A stretch of DNA of 64,000 bases, taken from the NCBI RefSeq assembly GCF_012927355.1, contig NZ_JABBGK010000008.1:1-64000 (forward strand), written 5' to 3'. This document shows positions 43,982 to 52,525 of the stretch, in pieces (within the stretch, counting starts at the first letter, position 1; each line of letters opens with the position of its first letter). Under the pieces are notes generated by a model that did no database searches, had not been told where the DNA came from, and worked only from the letters and a program-made list of their open reading frames with translations. The stretch comes from Rhizobium terricola. GTDB taxonomy: Bacteria > Pseudomonadota > Alphaproteobacteria > Rhizobiales > Rhizobiaceae. A program made the translations under genes and the position numbers.

Positions 43982-44473
43982 ATGGGAAACATGTCGGACG
44001 TCCTGCTCAGGGTCGGCAGGTTGAATTATGTCTGGACCAACACCGAAAGCCTGCTGATCTACGTCATTGCCCACCTTCTGGCAGTCGACAAGGAAACGGC
44101 GATCATCGTCTTCCTGACCCTCAACACGACACGGGCGCGCATCGATCTCGTCGAGCGGCTGGCCAAACGCCGCTCCACCGATCCGACCGAACGGGCAGCG
44201 ATCCTCGCCGACATGTCACGGCTGAAGAAGGAAGCGAAAGTCCGCAACAAGTACAATCACAGCATCTACTCCTTCGATGAACGCGGCGACATCTCGAGCA
44301 CGCAACTGATGCGGCTTGTCGAGACCGACGAGGAGATCCGCTACGGCAAGGTCGAACAGATGGATGCGAAGGAAATGCAGCAGCTGGAGCGCGCCATCGC
44401 GGAGATCACCGACATCAGCAAGTCGCTGTGGCGCTTCATCCATGCGAGCACGCATCTGGAGAGCGAAATCTAG
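43982..44473 (+). CDS. Conserved-looking small helical protein with Rx4H motif (HEPN-like)
   Basis: A 163-residue, mostly helical cytosolic protein. R88-NKYN-H93 fits the Rx4-6H motif of HEPN ribonuclease-fold proteins and lies in a helix KKEAKVRNKYNHSIYSF, as such motifs do. This is a resemblance, not a firm assignment. AGGAGG lies eight bases before ATG 43982. It sits between the adaptor and the acyltransferase in the secretion operon with no antitoxin partner, so a structural or regulatory role in the same system is as likely as RNA cleavage. Confidence 0.6.
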   Translation: MGNMSDVLLRVGRLNYVWTNTESLLIYVIAHLLAVDKETAIIVFLTLNTTRARIDLVERLAKRRSTDPTERAAILADMSRLKKEAKVRNKYNHSIYSFDERGDISSTQLMRLVETDEEIRYGKVEQMDAKEMQQLERAIAEITDISKSLWRFIHASTHLESEI

Positions 44474-44610
44474 AAGGACACGGAACTCGGCGCCTAACCC
44501 ATTTTCGCGAGGCGCTTTCGCCCGAACGGAGCATGTTTCGTATCGGAGGTTTCGACCTAACATGGATCTTTCGAACCCGCGCCGAGACGCCGGGGAAATG
44601 GGGGCAGATC

Positions 44611-46242
44611 ATGCGGATAGAGGTCATAGAGACGCAAGACGCCTTTGCGGCCGTTCGCCCGCATTGGGACGATGTCTTCATGGCCGATCCGCATGCTCAG
44701 CATTTCCTGTCCTGGATATGGCTGAACCGCTATCTCGGCCATCGCCGGCGGTGGTTCATCCTCGCGCTGCGGGACGGTGGACCTGACGGGCGCTATCTCG
44801 CCTTTTTTCCTCTTCGTCTCCAGACCCGGCAGAACGCGGACGGCATATTCGTTGACGAAATCATCATGGCCGGCAACTTCACCGCCGACTACACGGGCTT
44901 CATCGCCCGACCGGACCATGAGAGCCAGGCGATCGCCGGCTTCACGACCTATCTGAAACGCCAGAACTGGATGCAGATCAAGTTCGATTACATCAACGGC
45001 CCGCCCGAACGCCGCGAGGCCATGATCCGTGGCTTGCAGGGTCCGGATGTGATGTTCCGCAACATAGTTCCGCGCAACGAGCAGAACATCGACAACACGA
45101 TCTGCCCGAGGATCGCTCTCCCCGATGACTGGGACACCTATCTCGAACAGCACATGAGCGGCCAGACGCGGCAGAAGCTGCGGCGCTTCCTGCGCACGGT
45201 CGAAGGCGGTGACGAATATTGCATCACGATGGCGACGAAGGACACGATCGAGCGTGACCTCGACATTCTCTTCGATTTCTGGCGAACACGCTGGAAACCG
45301 GTCAAGGGCGCGGAAAAGACCGAAAAGCTGGTCCGGTCGTCGCGCGAGATGCTGGAGGACTGCTTCGCCGACGGCAATCTCGACGTACCGGTCCTCTGGC
45401 ATGGAGAACGACCGCTCGGAGCGCTGGCGAACATCATCGACCGACAGAAAAAGGCCGTGCTCTTCTACATAACTGGCCGTGACGAGACCTGGAAAACGCC
45501 GTCGCCGGGCCTCGTACTGCATGGTTACAGCATCCGCAGGGCCATCGCAGAAGGCTTGCGGACCTACGATTTCCTCCGCGGCAACGAGCCCTACAAGTAC
45601 ATGTTCGGCGTCGAGGACCGCCAGATCAGCTGCACGCTTTTCCGGACCAGAAGCGGGCTCAACCTCGGCAACAGGCTAAATCCCCGCAGTGTCCGCTTCG
45701 TCTACGAGAAGGCGATCGACCTCTACCATGCCGGCAAGAAGGCAGACGCGGAAGCGGGGTTCCGGCAGATCCTTGACGTGATGCCGGATCATCGTGGCGC
45801 GGAATTCTGGCTGGCCAATATTCTCTTCGAAAAGGGCCGGCTGGTTGAAGCAGAGGCGAGCTATCGCGCCCTCCTGCCACGGCTCCGCGACCCTGTGGCG
45901 GTGATGCTCCGTCTCGCCGACGTACACCTTGCACGGCATCGCTTCAGGGAAGCGGCCGACCTGCTTTCCGATATCTGCCGCCGAGCGCCGCTCAAGACCG
46001 AGGCCCGCTACAAGTGGGGCGTCGCGCTGCTCGCCGACAGGCAGGTTCGTGAGGCAGCCCGTGTTTTCGCCGAAGCCTGTCGCAACCACGTTCCGGGTGA
46101 CGACGCGACCGACGCACTCTACGCCGGGAAGGCGCGCGATGCGCTGGCGCGGGTCGCCTACGCCCTCGAACCGGCCCCGGATCCTGCCTTCTATCCTGCC
46201 CGGTTTGCGGCAGGTGACCGACCACCGCCGATGCTGCACTGA
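44611..46242 (+). CDS. CelD/BcsL-like GNAT acyltransferase fused to C-terminal TPR repeats
   Basis: About 543 residues. The first 350 form a double-GNAT domain of the type found in CelD-like proteins of polysaccharide operons; the hallmark FLRGNEPYKYMFG begins at F321. Residues from about 360 to 510 are helical repeats resembling TPRs (YEKAIDLYHAGKKADAEAGF, AEFWLANILFEKGRLVEAEA). ATG 44611 has GGGGG upstream; ATG 44533 in frame would add 26 residues. The protein is probably cytosolic and may acylate a secreted protein or a surface glycan, with the TPR part holding the partner. No similar gene lies elsewhere in the window. Confidence 0.8.
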   Translation: MRIEVIETQDAFAAVRPHWDDVFMADPHAQHFLSWIWLNRYLGHRRRWFILALRDGGPDGRYLAFFPLRLQTRQNADGIFVDEIIMAGNFTADYTGFIARPDHESQAIAGFTTYLKRQNWMQIKFDYINGPPERREAMIRGLQGPDVMFRNIVPRNEQNIDNTICPRIALPDDWDTYLEQHMSGQTRQKLRRFLRTVEGGDEYCITMATKDTIERDLDILFDFWRTRWKPVKGAEKTEKLVRSSREMLEDCFADGNLDVPVLWHGERPLGALANIIDRQKKAVLFYITGRDETWKTPSPGLVLHGYSIRRAIAEGLRTYDFLRGNEPYKYMFGVEDRQISCTLFRTRSGLNLGNRLNPRSVRFVYEKAIDLYHAGKKADAEAGFRQILDVMPDHRGAEFWLANILFEKGRLVEAEASYRALLPRLRDPVAVMLRLADVHLARHRFREAADLLSDICRRAPLKTEARYKWGVALLADRQVREAARVFAEACRNHVPGDDATDALYAGKARDALARVAYALEPAPDPAFYPARFAAGDRPPPMLH

Positions 46243-46311
46243 GCGTTGCGTAAATTCTGTTGGCGTAGCTCCCTTCCATTCCGTCTTGCCCAACCGTCAG
46301 AGGCTACCCCG

Positions 46312-46539
46312 ATGGCTCTCATTTCGTCGCCACAGGTCTCCCGTTTCCATGCGGATCGTTTCGAGGAATGCCAGCGCGCACTCGAACCCGCGGTGCGCGA
46401 ACTCATGCTGACCGCGGAAGCGGCCGGCTGGATGCCGGAGGAAATATCCGCTGCAATTGCAGCGATCGCCGATTTCCAGATGCTGACGCTCGAGGCCGGC
46501 GACGTGATTGCAAAACTACGCAGGCACCTCACCGACTGA
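46312..46539 (+). CDS. Small helical protein of unknown function
   Basis: A 75-residue protein with a predicted helical hairpin (CQRALEPAVRELMLTAEAAGW, EEISAAIAAIADFQMLTLEA). ATG 46312 has AGAGG upstream. It follows the acyltransferase by 69 bp on the same strand and ends three bases before the convergent LuxR stop. Codon use resembles its neighbours and the start and hydrophobic pattern look genuine, but no family was recognised; it may be the last gene of the secretion operon. Confidence 0.6.
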   Translation: MALISSPQVSRFHADRFEECQRALEPAVRELMLTAEAAGWMPEEISAAIAAIADFQMLTLEAGDVIAKLRRHLTD

Positions 46540-46542
46540 AAC

Positions 46543-47349
46543 TCAGCCGAGGCTCTTCAGATAGATCGACAAGAGCTGTGTCTGGGACGAAATGCCGAGC
46601 TTGCGGTAGACATTGCGGCGATGAACCTTCACCGTCCCCGTCGAGATACCCAGCCTCAGCCCGATCGACTCCGACGAGTGCCCCTGAAGCACCAGTTCCA
46701 CGATCGCCGCCTCGCGATCGGTCAGGTTGAGATCGCGCCAGACCCGCTCAGTCTCCGGATGGGCGGCCCTGCGCCCGCCCTTGCCGCGCCGGGCGATCGC
46801 ATTGTCGAACCGTCGCCCGAGATCGTTCCAGGCGTGGCGGACAAGCGCCACGACGACCGGCTCGGCTTTCTTGAGCAGGGCGAATTCGGCCGCCGAAAAT
46901 ACCCCCGACTGTTCCCGGCGCATCAGCGAGAGCACGACCGTGATGCCGTTTTCCAGCGCCACAAAGAAGCCGATCTCCTCCGCCAGCCCGGTCTGGGTAT
47001 AGTAGCTGCGGAAATACTCGCTGGAGAAGAAGCGGTCGGGTGCAAGCTCGCGCATTCTCCATACCCCGGGCTTCGGTTCCTGCGCGGCACTGTAGAATGG
47101 ATCGAGCAGATAGGGGCCGGCCTGGTACATGCTGACGAACACCACGTGTTCCTCAGGAGTGAAGGTGCTGTAGAGATCGATCGGGCGTTCCTGGCCGCGA
47201 TAGGCGAAGACGACGATATAGTCGAAGCGGAGCAGGCTCTTCATCAGGGCATGGAAGGCAGGCCCGGCTTCGTGCTCGCCGGGAGCATCCTGCCCCACGA
47301 GTTGCCCCATGATGTTGAACAAGGCTTCGAGATCCATGCAGACACCCAT
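46543..47349 (-). CDS. LuxR family regulator of the adjacent polyamine-type importer
   Basis: A 268-residue protein. The C-terminal HTH (about 203-262) reads NLTDREAAIVELVLQGHSSES, then ISTGTVKVHRRNVYRKLGIS. The N-terminal 190 residues resemble the ligand-sensing domain of LuxR-type solo regulators found next to polyamine transporters, with RFDYIVVFAYRGQERPIDLY; no acyl-homoserine-lactone motif is evident. ATG 47349 or 47337 could start translation. It is divergent from the importer and its intergenic space holds repeated GGTATAYACC sites. Confidence 0.83.
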   Translation of the reverse strand: MGVCMDLEALFNIMGQLVGQDAPGEHEAGPAFHALMKSLLRFDYIVVFAYRGQERPIDLYSTFTPEEHVVFVSMYQAGPYLLDPFYSAAQEPKPGVWRMRELAPDRFFSSEYFRSYYTQTGLAEEIGFFVALENGITVVLSLMRREQSGVFSAAEFALLKKAEPVVVALVRHAWNDLGRRFDNAIARRGKGGRRAAHPETERVWRDLNLTDREAAIVELVLQGHSSESIGLRLGISTGTVKVHRRNVYRKLGISSQTQLLSIYLKSLG

Positions 47350-47383
47350 CCACGTGCGGAAGAGCGCGCGATACGCTCCCGGG

Positions 47384-47440
47384 GGTATACACCCTCCACA
47401 TCGCGGAACGGCTTGGAATACCTCTCTCGGGGTATATACC
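47384..47440. promoter_or_regulatory. Repeated GGTATAYACC palindromes in the LuxR/importer divergent promoter
   Basis: GGTATACACC at 47384-47393 and the perfect palindrome GGTATATACC at 47431-47440, 47 bp apart, with a degenerate copy GGAATACC at 47415-47422 between them. They lie between the divergent luxR and ATPase genes and are plausible binding sites for that LuxR protein. Confidence 0.5.
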
Positions 47441-47538
47441 GCAAACGACCGGCTTGAATAGGTTTGAACCAGACGGTGTGGAGCCGGGCAATCGCGAGAC
47501 GGCCCGGCATTCAGAAAAACGACCGCGGGGAATATGAC

Positions 47539-48627
47539 GTGACAGCGCCTTCGACGAACGACATCGAATTCCGTTCGGTCGCCAAACGCTATGGCAGCGT
47601 GACGGCCGTATCGGACATCAATCTGGCAGTGCCCAAGGGCGCCTTCGTCGCCCTGCTCGGGCCGTCAGGGGGTGGCAAGACCACGTGCCTGCGCATGATC
47701 GGCGGCTTCGAACAGCCGAGCGAAGGCACAGTGCTGATCAACGGCCGCGAGATGAACGGCGTGCCGCCCTATCGCCGCCCCGTCAACATGGTGTTCCAGC
47801 ATTACGCGCTGTTCCCGCACTTCAACGTCGAGCAGAACGTCGCCTACGGTCTCCGGCAGATGCGCCCGAAACTTGAAGCCGCGGAGATCGCGCGCCGAGC
47901 GAAAGAAGCGCTCGAGATGGTGCGCCTCGGCGGCTTCGAAAAACGCCGCGTCCATGAGATGTCGGGTGGCCAGCAGCAGCGCGTCGCGCTCGCCCGCGCC
48001 ATCGTCAACAAGCCCTCCGTCCTTCTGCTCGATGAACCGCTCGCAGCCCTCGACAAGAAACTGCGCACCGCCATGCAATTCGAGCTGCAGACCCTCCAGC
48101 GTGAACTCGGCATCACATTCGTCCTCGTCACGCACGACCAGGAGGAAGCGCTTTCGATGAGCGACCTCGTCTGCGTGATGAATGCCGGGCGTATCGTCCA
48201 GATGGCGAGGCCCCAGGAAATCTACGACCATCCGGCAGATCTGTTCGTCGCTGACTTCGTCGGCAAGACCAATCGTCTATCGGCAACGCTGGAAGCCGAC
48301 GGCACGACGCTGAGGCTCGCCGACGGCACGGCGCTCGCGCGTGTCGGAAAGGCGGCCTCGCCATCCGGGGCAGTCACCGTCGCCCTGCGTCCCGAGGCCA
48401 TCGAACTCGTGCGCCAGCCATCCGGCGGCAACGGCCAGATCGCCGGCACGGTAACCCACCGCATCTTCCTCGGCTCGACCGCCGAATACCAGATCAAGGT
48501 CGACGGCCTCGGTGATTTCCTCGTCACGGCCGACCATCGCAGCATGCAGGAAAGCGATCTCGTCGAGCCGGGCGAACGGGTCGTTCTCAAATTCGATCCC
48601 GGCAAAATGCATGTTTTTCCGGCCTGA
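47539..48627 (+). CDS. potA: Spermidine/putrescine-type ABC transporter ATP-binding protein
   Basis: A 362-residue ATPase of the PotA group. Walker A GPSGGGKTT, signature MSGGQQQRVALARA, Walker B LLLDEPLAALD and VTHDQEEAL are intact, and the C-terminal TOBE domain includes VALRPEAIELV. GTG 47539 is preferred over the upstream ATG 47464 because GGGGA is well placed and the conserved part starts at IEFRSVAKRYG. First gene of the importer operon divergent from luxR. Confidence 0.9.
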   Translation: MTAPSTNDIEFRSVAKRYGSVTAVSDINLAVPKGAFVALLGPSGGGKTTCLRMIGGFEQPSEGTVLINGREMNGVPPYRRPVNMVFQHYALFPHFNVEQNVAYGLRQMRPKLEAAEIARRAKEALEMVRLGGFEKRRVHEMSGGQQQRVALARAIVNKPSVLLLDEPLAALDKKLRTAMQFELQTLQRELGITFVLVTHDQEEALSMSDLVCVMNAGRIVQMARPQEIYDHPADLFVADFVGKTNRLSATLEADGTTLRLADGTALARVGKAASPSGAVTVALRPEAIELVRQPSGGNGQIAGTVTHRIFLGSTAEYQIKVDGLGDFLVTADHRSMQESDLVEPGERVVLKFDPGKMHVFPA

Positions 48628-48669
48628 GGAACGGCCGCCCCCGTCAAGACAACAAAAGGGAACAGCGTC

Positions 48670-49830
48670 ATGACAAAGTGGTACAGAGAAAATGCCCCGA
48701 TCACTGCCGAACAGCTCAGCGACGAATGGATGCGCCTGAAACGCGGTTCCGTTTCCCGTCGTCACTTCCTCGGCGTCACCGGCCTCGGGCTTGCCGCGGC
48801 GGTACTCGGCCGCCAGCCCGGCGCGTTCAACGCCAACGCTTATGCCGGTGACCTGGGCACGACCATGTCGCTCGCCACGTGGCCCAACTATCACGACCCG
48901 GCGACCTTCGAAGCCTTCACTGCCGCGACCGGAGTCGCCGTCGAGGTCAATGTCTTCGGCTCCAACGAAGAGATGCTCGCCAAGCTGCAGGCCGGTGGCA
49001 CCGGCTGGGACCTGTTCGTCCCGACCAACTACACCATCTCGACCTATGTGAAGCTCGGCCTGATCGATCCGCTCGACATGTCGAAACTGCCCGCCTTCTC
49101 GCAAGCCAGCCAGTCGGCCCGCTTCACCTCGGAAGGAGCCATCGACGGCGTAACCTACGCCCTGCCGAAGAACTGGGGCACGACGGGCATGGCGGTCAAC
49201 ACCTCGAAGATCAAGTCGAAGATCACCTCATGGAAGGACTTCTTCGAAGTGGCCATGACGGAAGCCGACGGCCGCGCCATGGTGCACGACTACCAGCTCA
49301 CCACCATCGGCAGCGCGCTCGTCTCGCTCGGCTACTCGTTCAATTCGGTGAAGCCCGAGGAACTCGCCAAGGCCGAGGAACTGCTGATCAAGGTCAAGCC
49401 GCATCTCTACGGCATCAACAGCGACTACCAGCCGGGCATGCGTGGCACCGACGCCTGGATGACCATGTGCTGGACCAATGACGGCGCCCAGCTCAACCGC
49501 GACATGCCCGAGATCGCCTACATCCTCGGTTCCGATGGCGGCGAGATCTGGACGGACTTCTACGCGATCCCGAAGAGCGCTGCCAACAAGCCGGCCGGCT
49601 ACGCCCTGCTCGACTTCCTGATGACGCCGGAGAACGCGGTGAAGGAACACCTGGCCAACGGCGCCCCGACGACCGACAGCCGCGTGCTCGCGCTGCTGCC
49701 GTCGGACGTGACGTCGAACAAGATCGTCTATCCGGACGAAGCCTCGCTCACCCCGCTGGAATTCGGCGCCGCCGTCACGCTGACCGATCCGGCCCGTGCG
49801 GAACTGATGGCCCGCTTCAAGGCGGCTTGA
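48670..49830 (+). CDS. PotD-like periplasmic binding protein with Tat signal
   Basis: A 386-residue extracellular binding protein. The N-terminus has a twin-arginine motif SVSRRHFLG at about residues 32-40 followed by a hydrophobic stretch and AYAGDL, so it is exported folded through the Tat path, as for other rhizobial polyamine receptors. The mature part shows LATWPNYHDPATFEAFTAAT, GWDLFVPTNYTISTYVKLGLI and GSDGGEIWTDFYAIPKSAANK, characteristic of PotD/PotF. Ligand probably a polyamine or other cationic amine. Confidence 0.9.
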   Translation: MTKWYRENAPITAEQLSDEWMRLKRGSVSRRHFLGVTGLGLAAAVLGRQPGAFNANAYAGDLGTTMSLATWPNYHDPATFEAFTAATGVAVEVNVFGSNEEMLAKLQAGGTGWDLFVPTNYTISTYVKLGLIDPLDMSKLPAFSQASQSARFTSEGAIDGVTYALPKNWGTTGMAVNTSKIKSKITSWKDFFEVAMTEADGRAMVHDYQLTTIGSALVSLGYSFNSVKPEELAKAEELLIKVKPHLYGINSDYQPGMRGTDAWMTMCWTNDGAQLNRDMPEIAYILGSDGGEIWTDFYAIPKSAANKPAGYALLDFLMTPENAVKEHLANGAPTTDSRVLALLPSDVTSNKIVYPDEASLTPLEFGAAVTLTDPARAELMARFKAA

Positions 49831-49856
49831 CGGCCCTCCTCTGATCTGAGCGACAG

Positions 49857-49967
49857 CCCCTCATCCGGCTGCCGCCACCTTCTCCCCGCAAGCGGGGAGA
49901 AGGAAATCTGCCGCAACGTTTTCGATCCCCTCTCCCCGCCAGCGGGGAGAGGGCCAGGGTTGAGGGG
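49857..49967. repeat. RIME-type intergenic element with two palindromes
   Basis: About 111 bp bounded by CCCCTCA and TGAGGGG and containing two 26-bp palindromes: CCTTCTCCCCGC/GCGGGGAGAAGG (49878-49903) and CCCTCTCCCCGC/GCGGGGAGAGGG (49928-49953), each with a two-base centre. This layout matches the RIME elements dispersed in rhizobial genomes. It lies between the binding-protein and permease genes and probably folds into two RNA hairpins, reducing downstream message. Confidence 0.85.
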
Positions 49968-50014
49968 CAAATCCTCGCTCGATACCTGCCGATCACACAC
50001 ACCGGGACCACCGC

Positions 50015-50881
50015 ATGGCCTTAACCATGGACACACGAAAGAGACTGGTCACCGCCGCACTGGTTGCGCCTGCGGCGATGTGGCTCCTTGTCTTCCTCGT
50101 CCTGCCCTTCATGGCGATCGTGGTTTTCTCGGTCGGCGAGCGGGCGCCCGAGGGGGGCTACCAGGCGGCCTTCACCTTCGCCCAGTTCGCCAATCTCGCC
50201 TCGCGCGCCGCAGCCTTCCGCAACACCATGCTGATCGCGCCGCTCGGCGCCTTCCTCTGCCTGCTCGTCGCCTATCCGGTCGCCTACTATCTCGCCATCA
50301 AGGCCAATCCCCAGTATCGGCTGGTGCTGGTGTCGCTGGTCGTCGTGCCCTTCTGGACCAGCCTCCTGGTGCGCACCTATGCCTGGATGTACATCCTCGG
50401 ATCGCGCGGGCTGCCGAACCTCCTGTCGATGATCGGCATCGAGGACGTCCGGCTGCTCAACACCCCCGGCGCCGTCCTACTCGGCATTGTCTACGGCTAC
50501 CTGCCGCTGATGATCATGCCCATCTATGTGAGCCTCGAAAAGCTCGACCGCAGGCTGCTCGAGGCCTCCGCCGACCTCGGCGCGAAGCCGGTTTCCACTT
50601 TCTTCGGCATCACCCTGCCGCTCTCGCTCCCGGGCGTCATGACCGGCGTCGCCCTCGTCACGATCCTGCTGCTGGGCGAGTATCTGATCCCGCAGCTGCT
50701 CGGCGGCGGCAAGGTGTTCTTCATCGGCAACGCGCTGGTCGATCTCTTCCTGCAGTCGCGCAACTGGCCCTTCGGCTCGGCAATCGCCGTGACGCTTGTG
50801 GTGGTCGTCGTGATCGTCCTGACGGTTGCCATGCGCATTGCATGGAAGATCTCCGGCTCCAAACAGGTGGATCTCGTCTGA
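50015..50881 (+). CDS. potB: Polyamine-type ABC transporter permease, PotB family
   Basis: A 288-residue permease with six membrane segments, opening LVAPAAMWLLVFLVLPFMAIVVFSVG, and an EAA loop LEASADLGAKPVSTFFGITLPLSL. ATG 50015 or 50027; no clear ribosome-binding site because the RIME element lies just upstream. Its stop overlaps the potC start by one base. Forms the channel with PotC. Confidence 0.9.
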   Translation: MALTMDTRKRLVTAALVAPAAMWLLVFLVLPFMAIVVFSVGERAPEGGYQAAFTFAQFANLASRAAAFRNTMLIAPLGAFLCLLVAYPVAYYLAIKANPQYRLVLVSLVVVPFWTSLLVRTYAWMYILGSRGLPNLLSMIGIEDVRLLNTPGAVLLGIVYGYLPLMIMPIYVSLEKLDRRLLEASADLGAKPVSTFFGITLPLSLPGVMTGVALVTILLLGEYLIPQLLGGGKVFFIGNALVDLFLQSRNWPFGSAIAVTLVVVVVIVLTVAMRIAWKISGSKQVDLV

Positions 50882-51705
50882 TGCGCGCGCTTGTCACCTT
50901 CGTCTACCTCTTCCTCTATGCGCCGATCGCACTGGTCGTGCTGTTCTCCTTCAACGCCGGACGCAATGCTTCGGAGTTCACCGGCTTCTCGACCCAGTGG
51001 TACGGCAAGGCGCTGTCGAACACCTTCCTGATCACCGCGCTGGAAAACAGCCTGCTGATCGCCTTCACCAGCGCCGCCCTCGCCGCTGTCTTCGGCACCA
51101 TGGCAGCGCTTGGCATGGAGCGGCTTTCGCCGCGCGGCCGGGCCATATTCGATGCGCTGTTTGCGGCAGCGATCGTGGTGCCCGGCGTGGTCATCGGGAT
51201 TGCGACCCTCGTCGCGCTTGTCGAGGTGTTTTCCTTCATGAACCCGGCCCTTGCCGCGATCTGGCCAGGCGAAAAGCCCCCGCAGCTCGGTCTTGGCTAT
51301 GGCTCGATCATCGCGGCGCACGGCCTGTTCTCGCTGGCGCTGGTGACGATGATCGTCAAGGCGCGCATCGCAAGCCTCGGCCGCGATATCGTCGAGGCGT
51401 CCAGCGATCTCTACGCCACCCCGCTCACCACCTTTCGCGAGATCGTCCTGCCGCAGATCATGCCGTCCATCCTGGCTGGCTTCCTGCTCGCCTTTACCTT
51501 CTCCTTCGACGATTTCATCGTCGCCTTCTTCGTCGCCGGTTCCAAGACGACCCTTCCGATCTACGTGTTCGCCTCGATCCGTCGCGGCGTGACGCCCGAA
51601 ATCAACGCGATCGCGACGCTGGTGCTGGTTGCCTCGCTGTTCCTGATCCTGATCGCCCGCACGCTGATGCGGGAAAAGAAAACAAAATCGCATGCCGGGG
51701 AGTAA
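50881..51705 (+). CDS. potC: Polyamine-type ABC transporter permease, PotC family
   Basis: A 274-residue permease. YLFLYAPIALVVLFSFNAGRNASEFTGFSTQWY is divided between the first membrane segment and the PotC-type periplasmic loop; the EAA loop is EASSDLYATPLTTFREIVLPQI and the family motif SFDDFIVAFFVAG is present. TGATG junction with potB. With PotB, PotA and the Tat-exported receptor it completes the importer. Confidence 0.92.
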   Translation: MRALVTFVYLFLYAPIALVVLFSFNAGRNASEFTGFSTQWYGKALSNTFLITALENSLLIAFTSAALAAVFGTMAALGMERLSPRGRAIFDALFAAAIVVPGVVIGIATLVALVEVFSFMNPALAAIWPGEKPPQLGLGYGSIIAAHGLFSLALVTMIVKARIASLGRDIVEASSDLYATPLTTFREIVLPQIMPSILAGFLLAFTFSFDDFIVAFFVAGSKTTLPIYVFASIRRGVTPEINAIATLVLVASLFLILIARTLMREKKTKSHAGE

Positions 51706-51708
51706 ACC

Positions 51709-52470
51709 ATGATCCTGAAAGACCGGATTGCCATCGTCACCGGCGCCGGCTCGGGCATCGGCCAGGCGGGCGCCGCCATCATCGCCCGCGAAGGCGCCCA
51801 TGTCGTCGTCGTCGACCGCAACGGCGAAGCTGCCGAGACGGCGGCATCCGAAATCCGGGCGAACGGTGGCAGGGCCGAAGCGCTCGCGCTGGACGTGACC
51901 GACGATACGGCCCTCACCGACGGCATCAATGCCGTAATGGCCCGCCACGGGCGGATCGACATCCTGCACAACCACGCCGGAGCCCAGGTTGCCGGCAACC
52001 TCGAACAGGTCGAGGTCGAGGGCTTCGACCGGTCCTGGAGCCTCAACGTGCGCGCCCATTTCATGGCGGCCCGCCTCGTGATGCCGATCATGAAGAAGCA
52101 GGGCGACGGCGTGATCCTCAACACCGCATCCTCCTCCGGCGTGCTCTACGATCGCGAGATGATCGCCTACACGACGACAAAACACGCGGTCATCGCCATG
52201 ACCCGCCAGATGGCCGGCGACTATGCCCGTTTCGGCATCCGGGTCAACGCGCTCTGCCCCGGCTGGGTCGACACGCCCTTCAACGCCCCCTTTATCGAAC
52301 AGATGGGCGGCCGGAGTGAGATCGAGGCCTATGTGCGCGAGAAGGTGCCGATGGGCCGCTGGGCCAGCGTCGAGGAGATCGCCGAATCCATCCTGTTCCT
52401 CGTATCGCCGCGCTCGTCCTACATGACCGGCCAGATCCTCGTGGTCGACGGCGGCGAGACCGTCGTCTGA
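51709..52470 (+). CDS. SDR family oxidoreductase
   Basis: A 253-residue classical SDR. TGAGSGIG at 11-18, DVTD at 62-65, NHAG at 88-91 (second Asn of NNAG replaced by His), catalytic Y154 and K158 with serines at 141-143. It begins three bases after potC, so it is co-transcribed with the importer and probably oxidises or reduces the imported compound or an aldehyde/alcohol derived from it. Sub-family cannot be fixed. Confidence 0.87.
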   Translation: MILKDRIAIVTGAGSGIGQAGAAIIAREGAHVVVVDRNGEAAETAASEIRANGGRAEALALDVTDDTALTDGINAVMARHGRIDILHNHAGAQVAGNLEQVEVEGFDRSWSLNVRAHFMAARLVMPIMKKQGDGVILNTASSSGVLYDREMIAYTTTKHAVIAMTRQMAGDYARFGIRVNALCPGWVDTPFNAPFIEQMGGRSEIEAYVREKVPMGRWASVEEIAESILFLVSPRSSYMTGQILVVDGGETVV

Positions 52471-52525
52471 CAGGCCGACAACGAAAGGCTGCCAGCCTGC
52501 CGGTTGGCGCCGGTCCGAGGCTTCC

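Noticed and set aside
43982-44473. Reading the Rx4H protein as a toxin-antitoxin module
   Set aside because: No antitoxin-like partner adjoins it, and both neighbours belong to the secretion operon.
49878-49953. Two similar palindromes considered as a short CRISPR-like repeat pair
   Set aside because: Only two copies, each itself palindromic, with a 24-base spacer and no cas genes; the arrangement is that of a RIME element.
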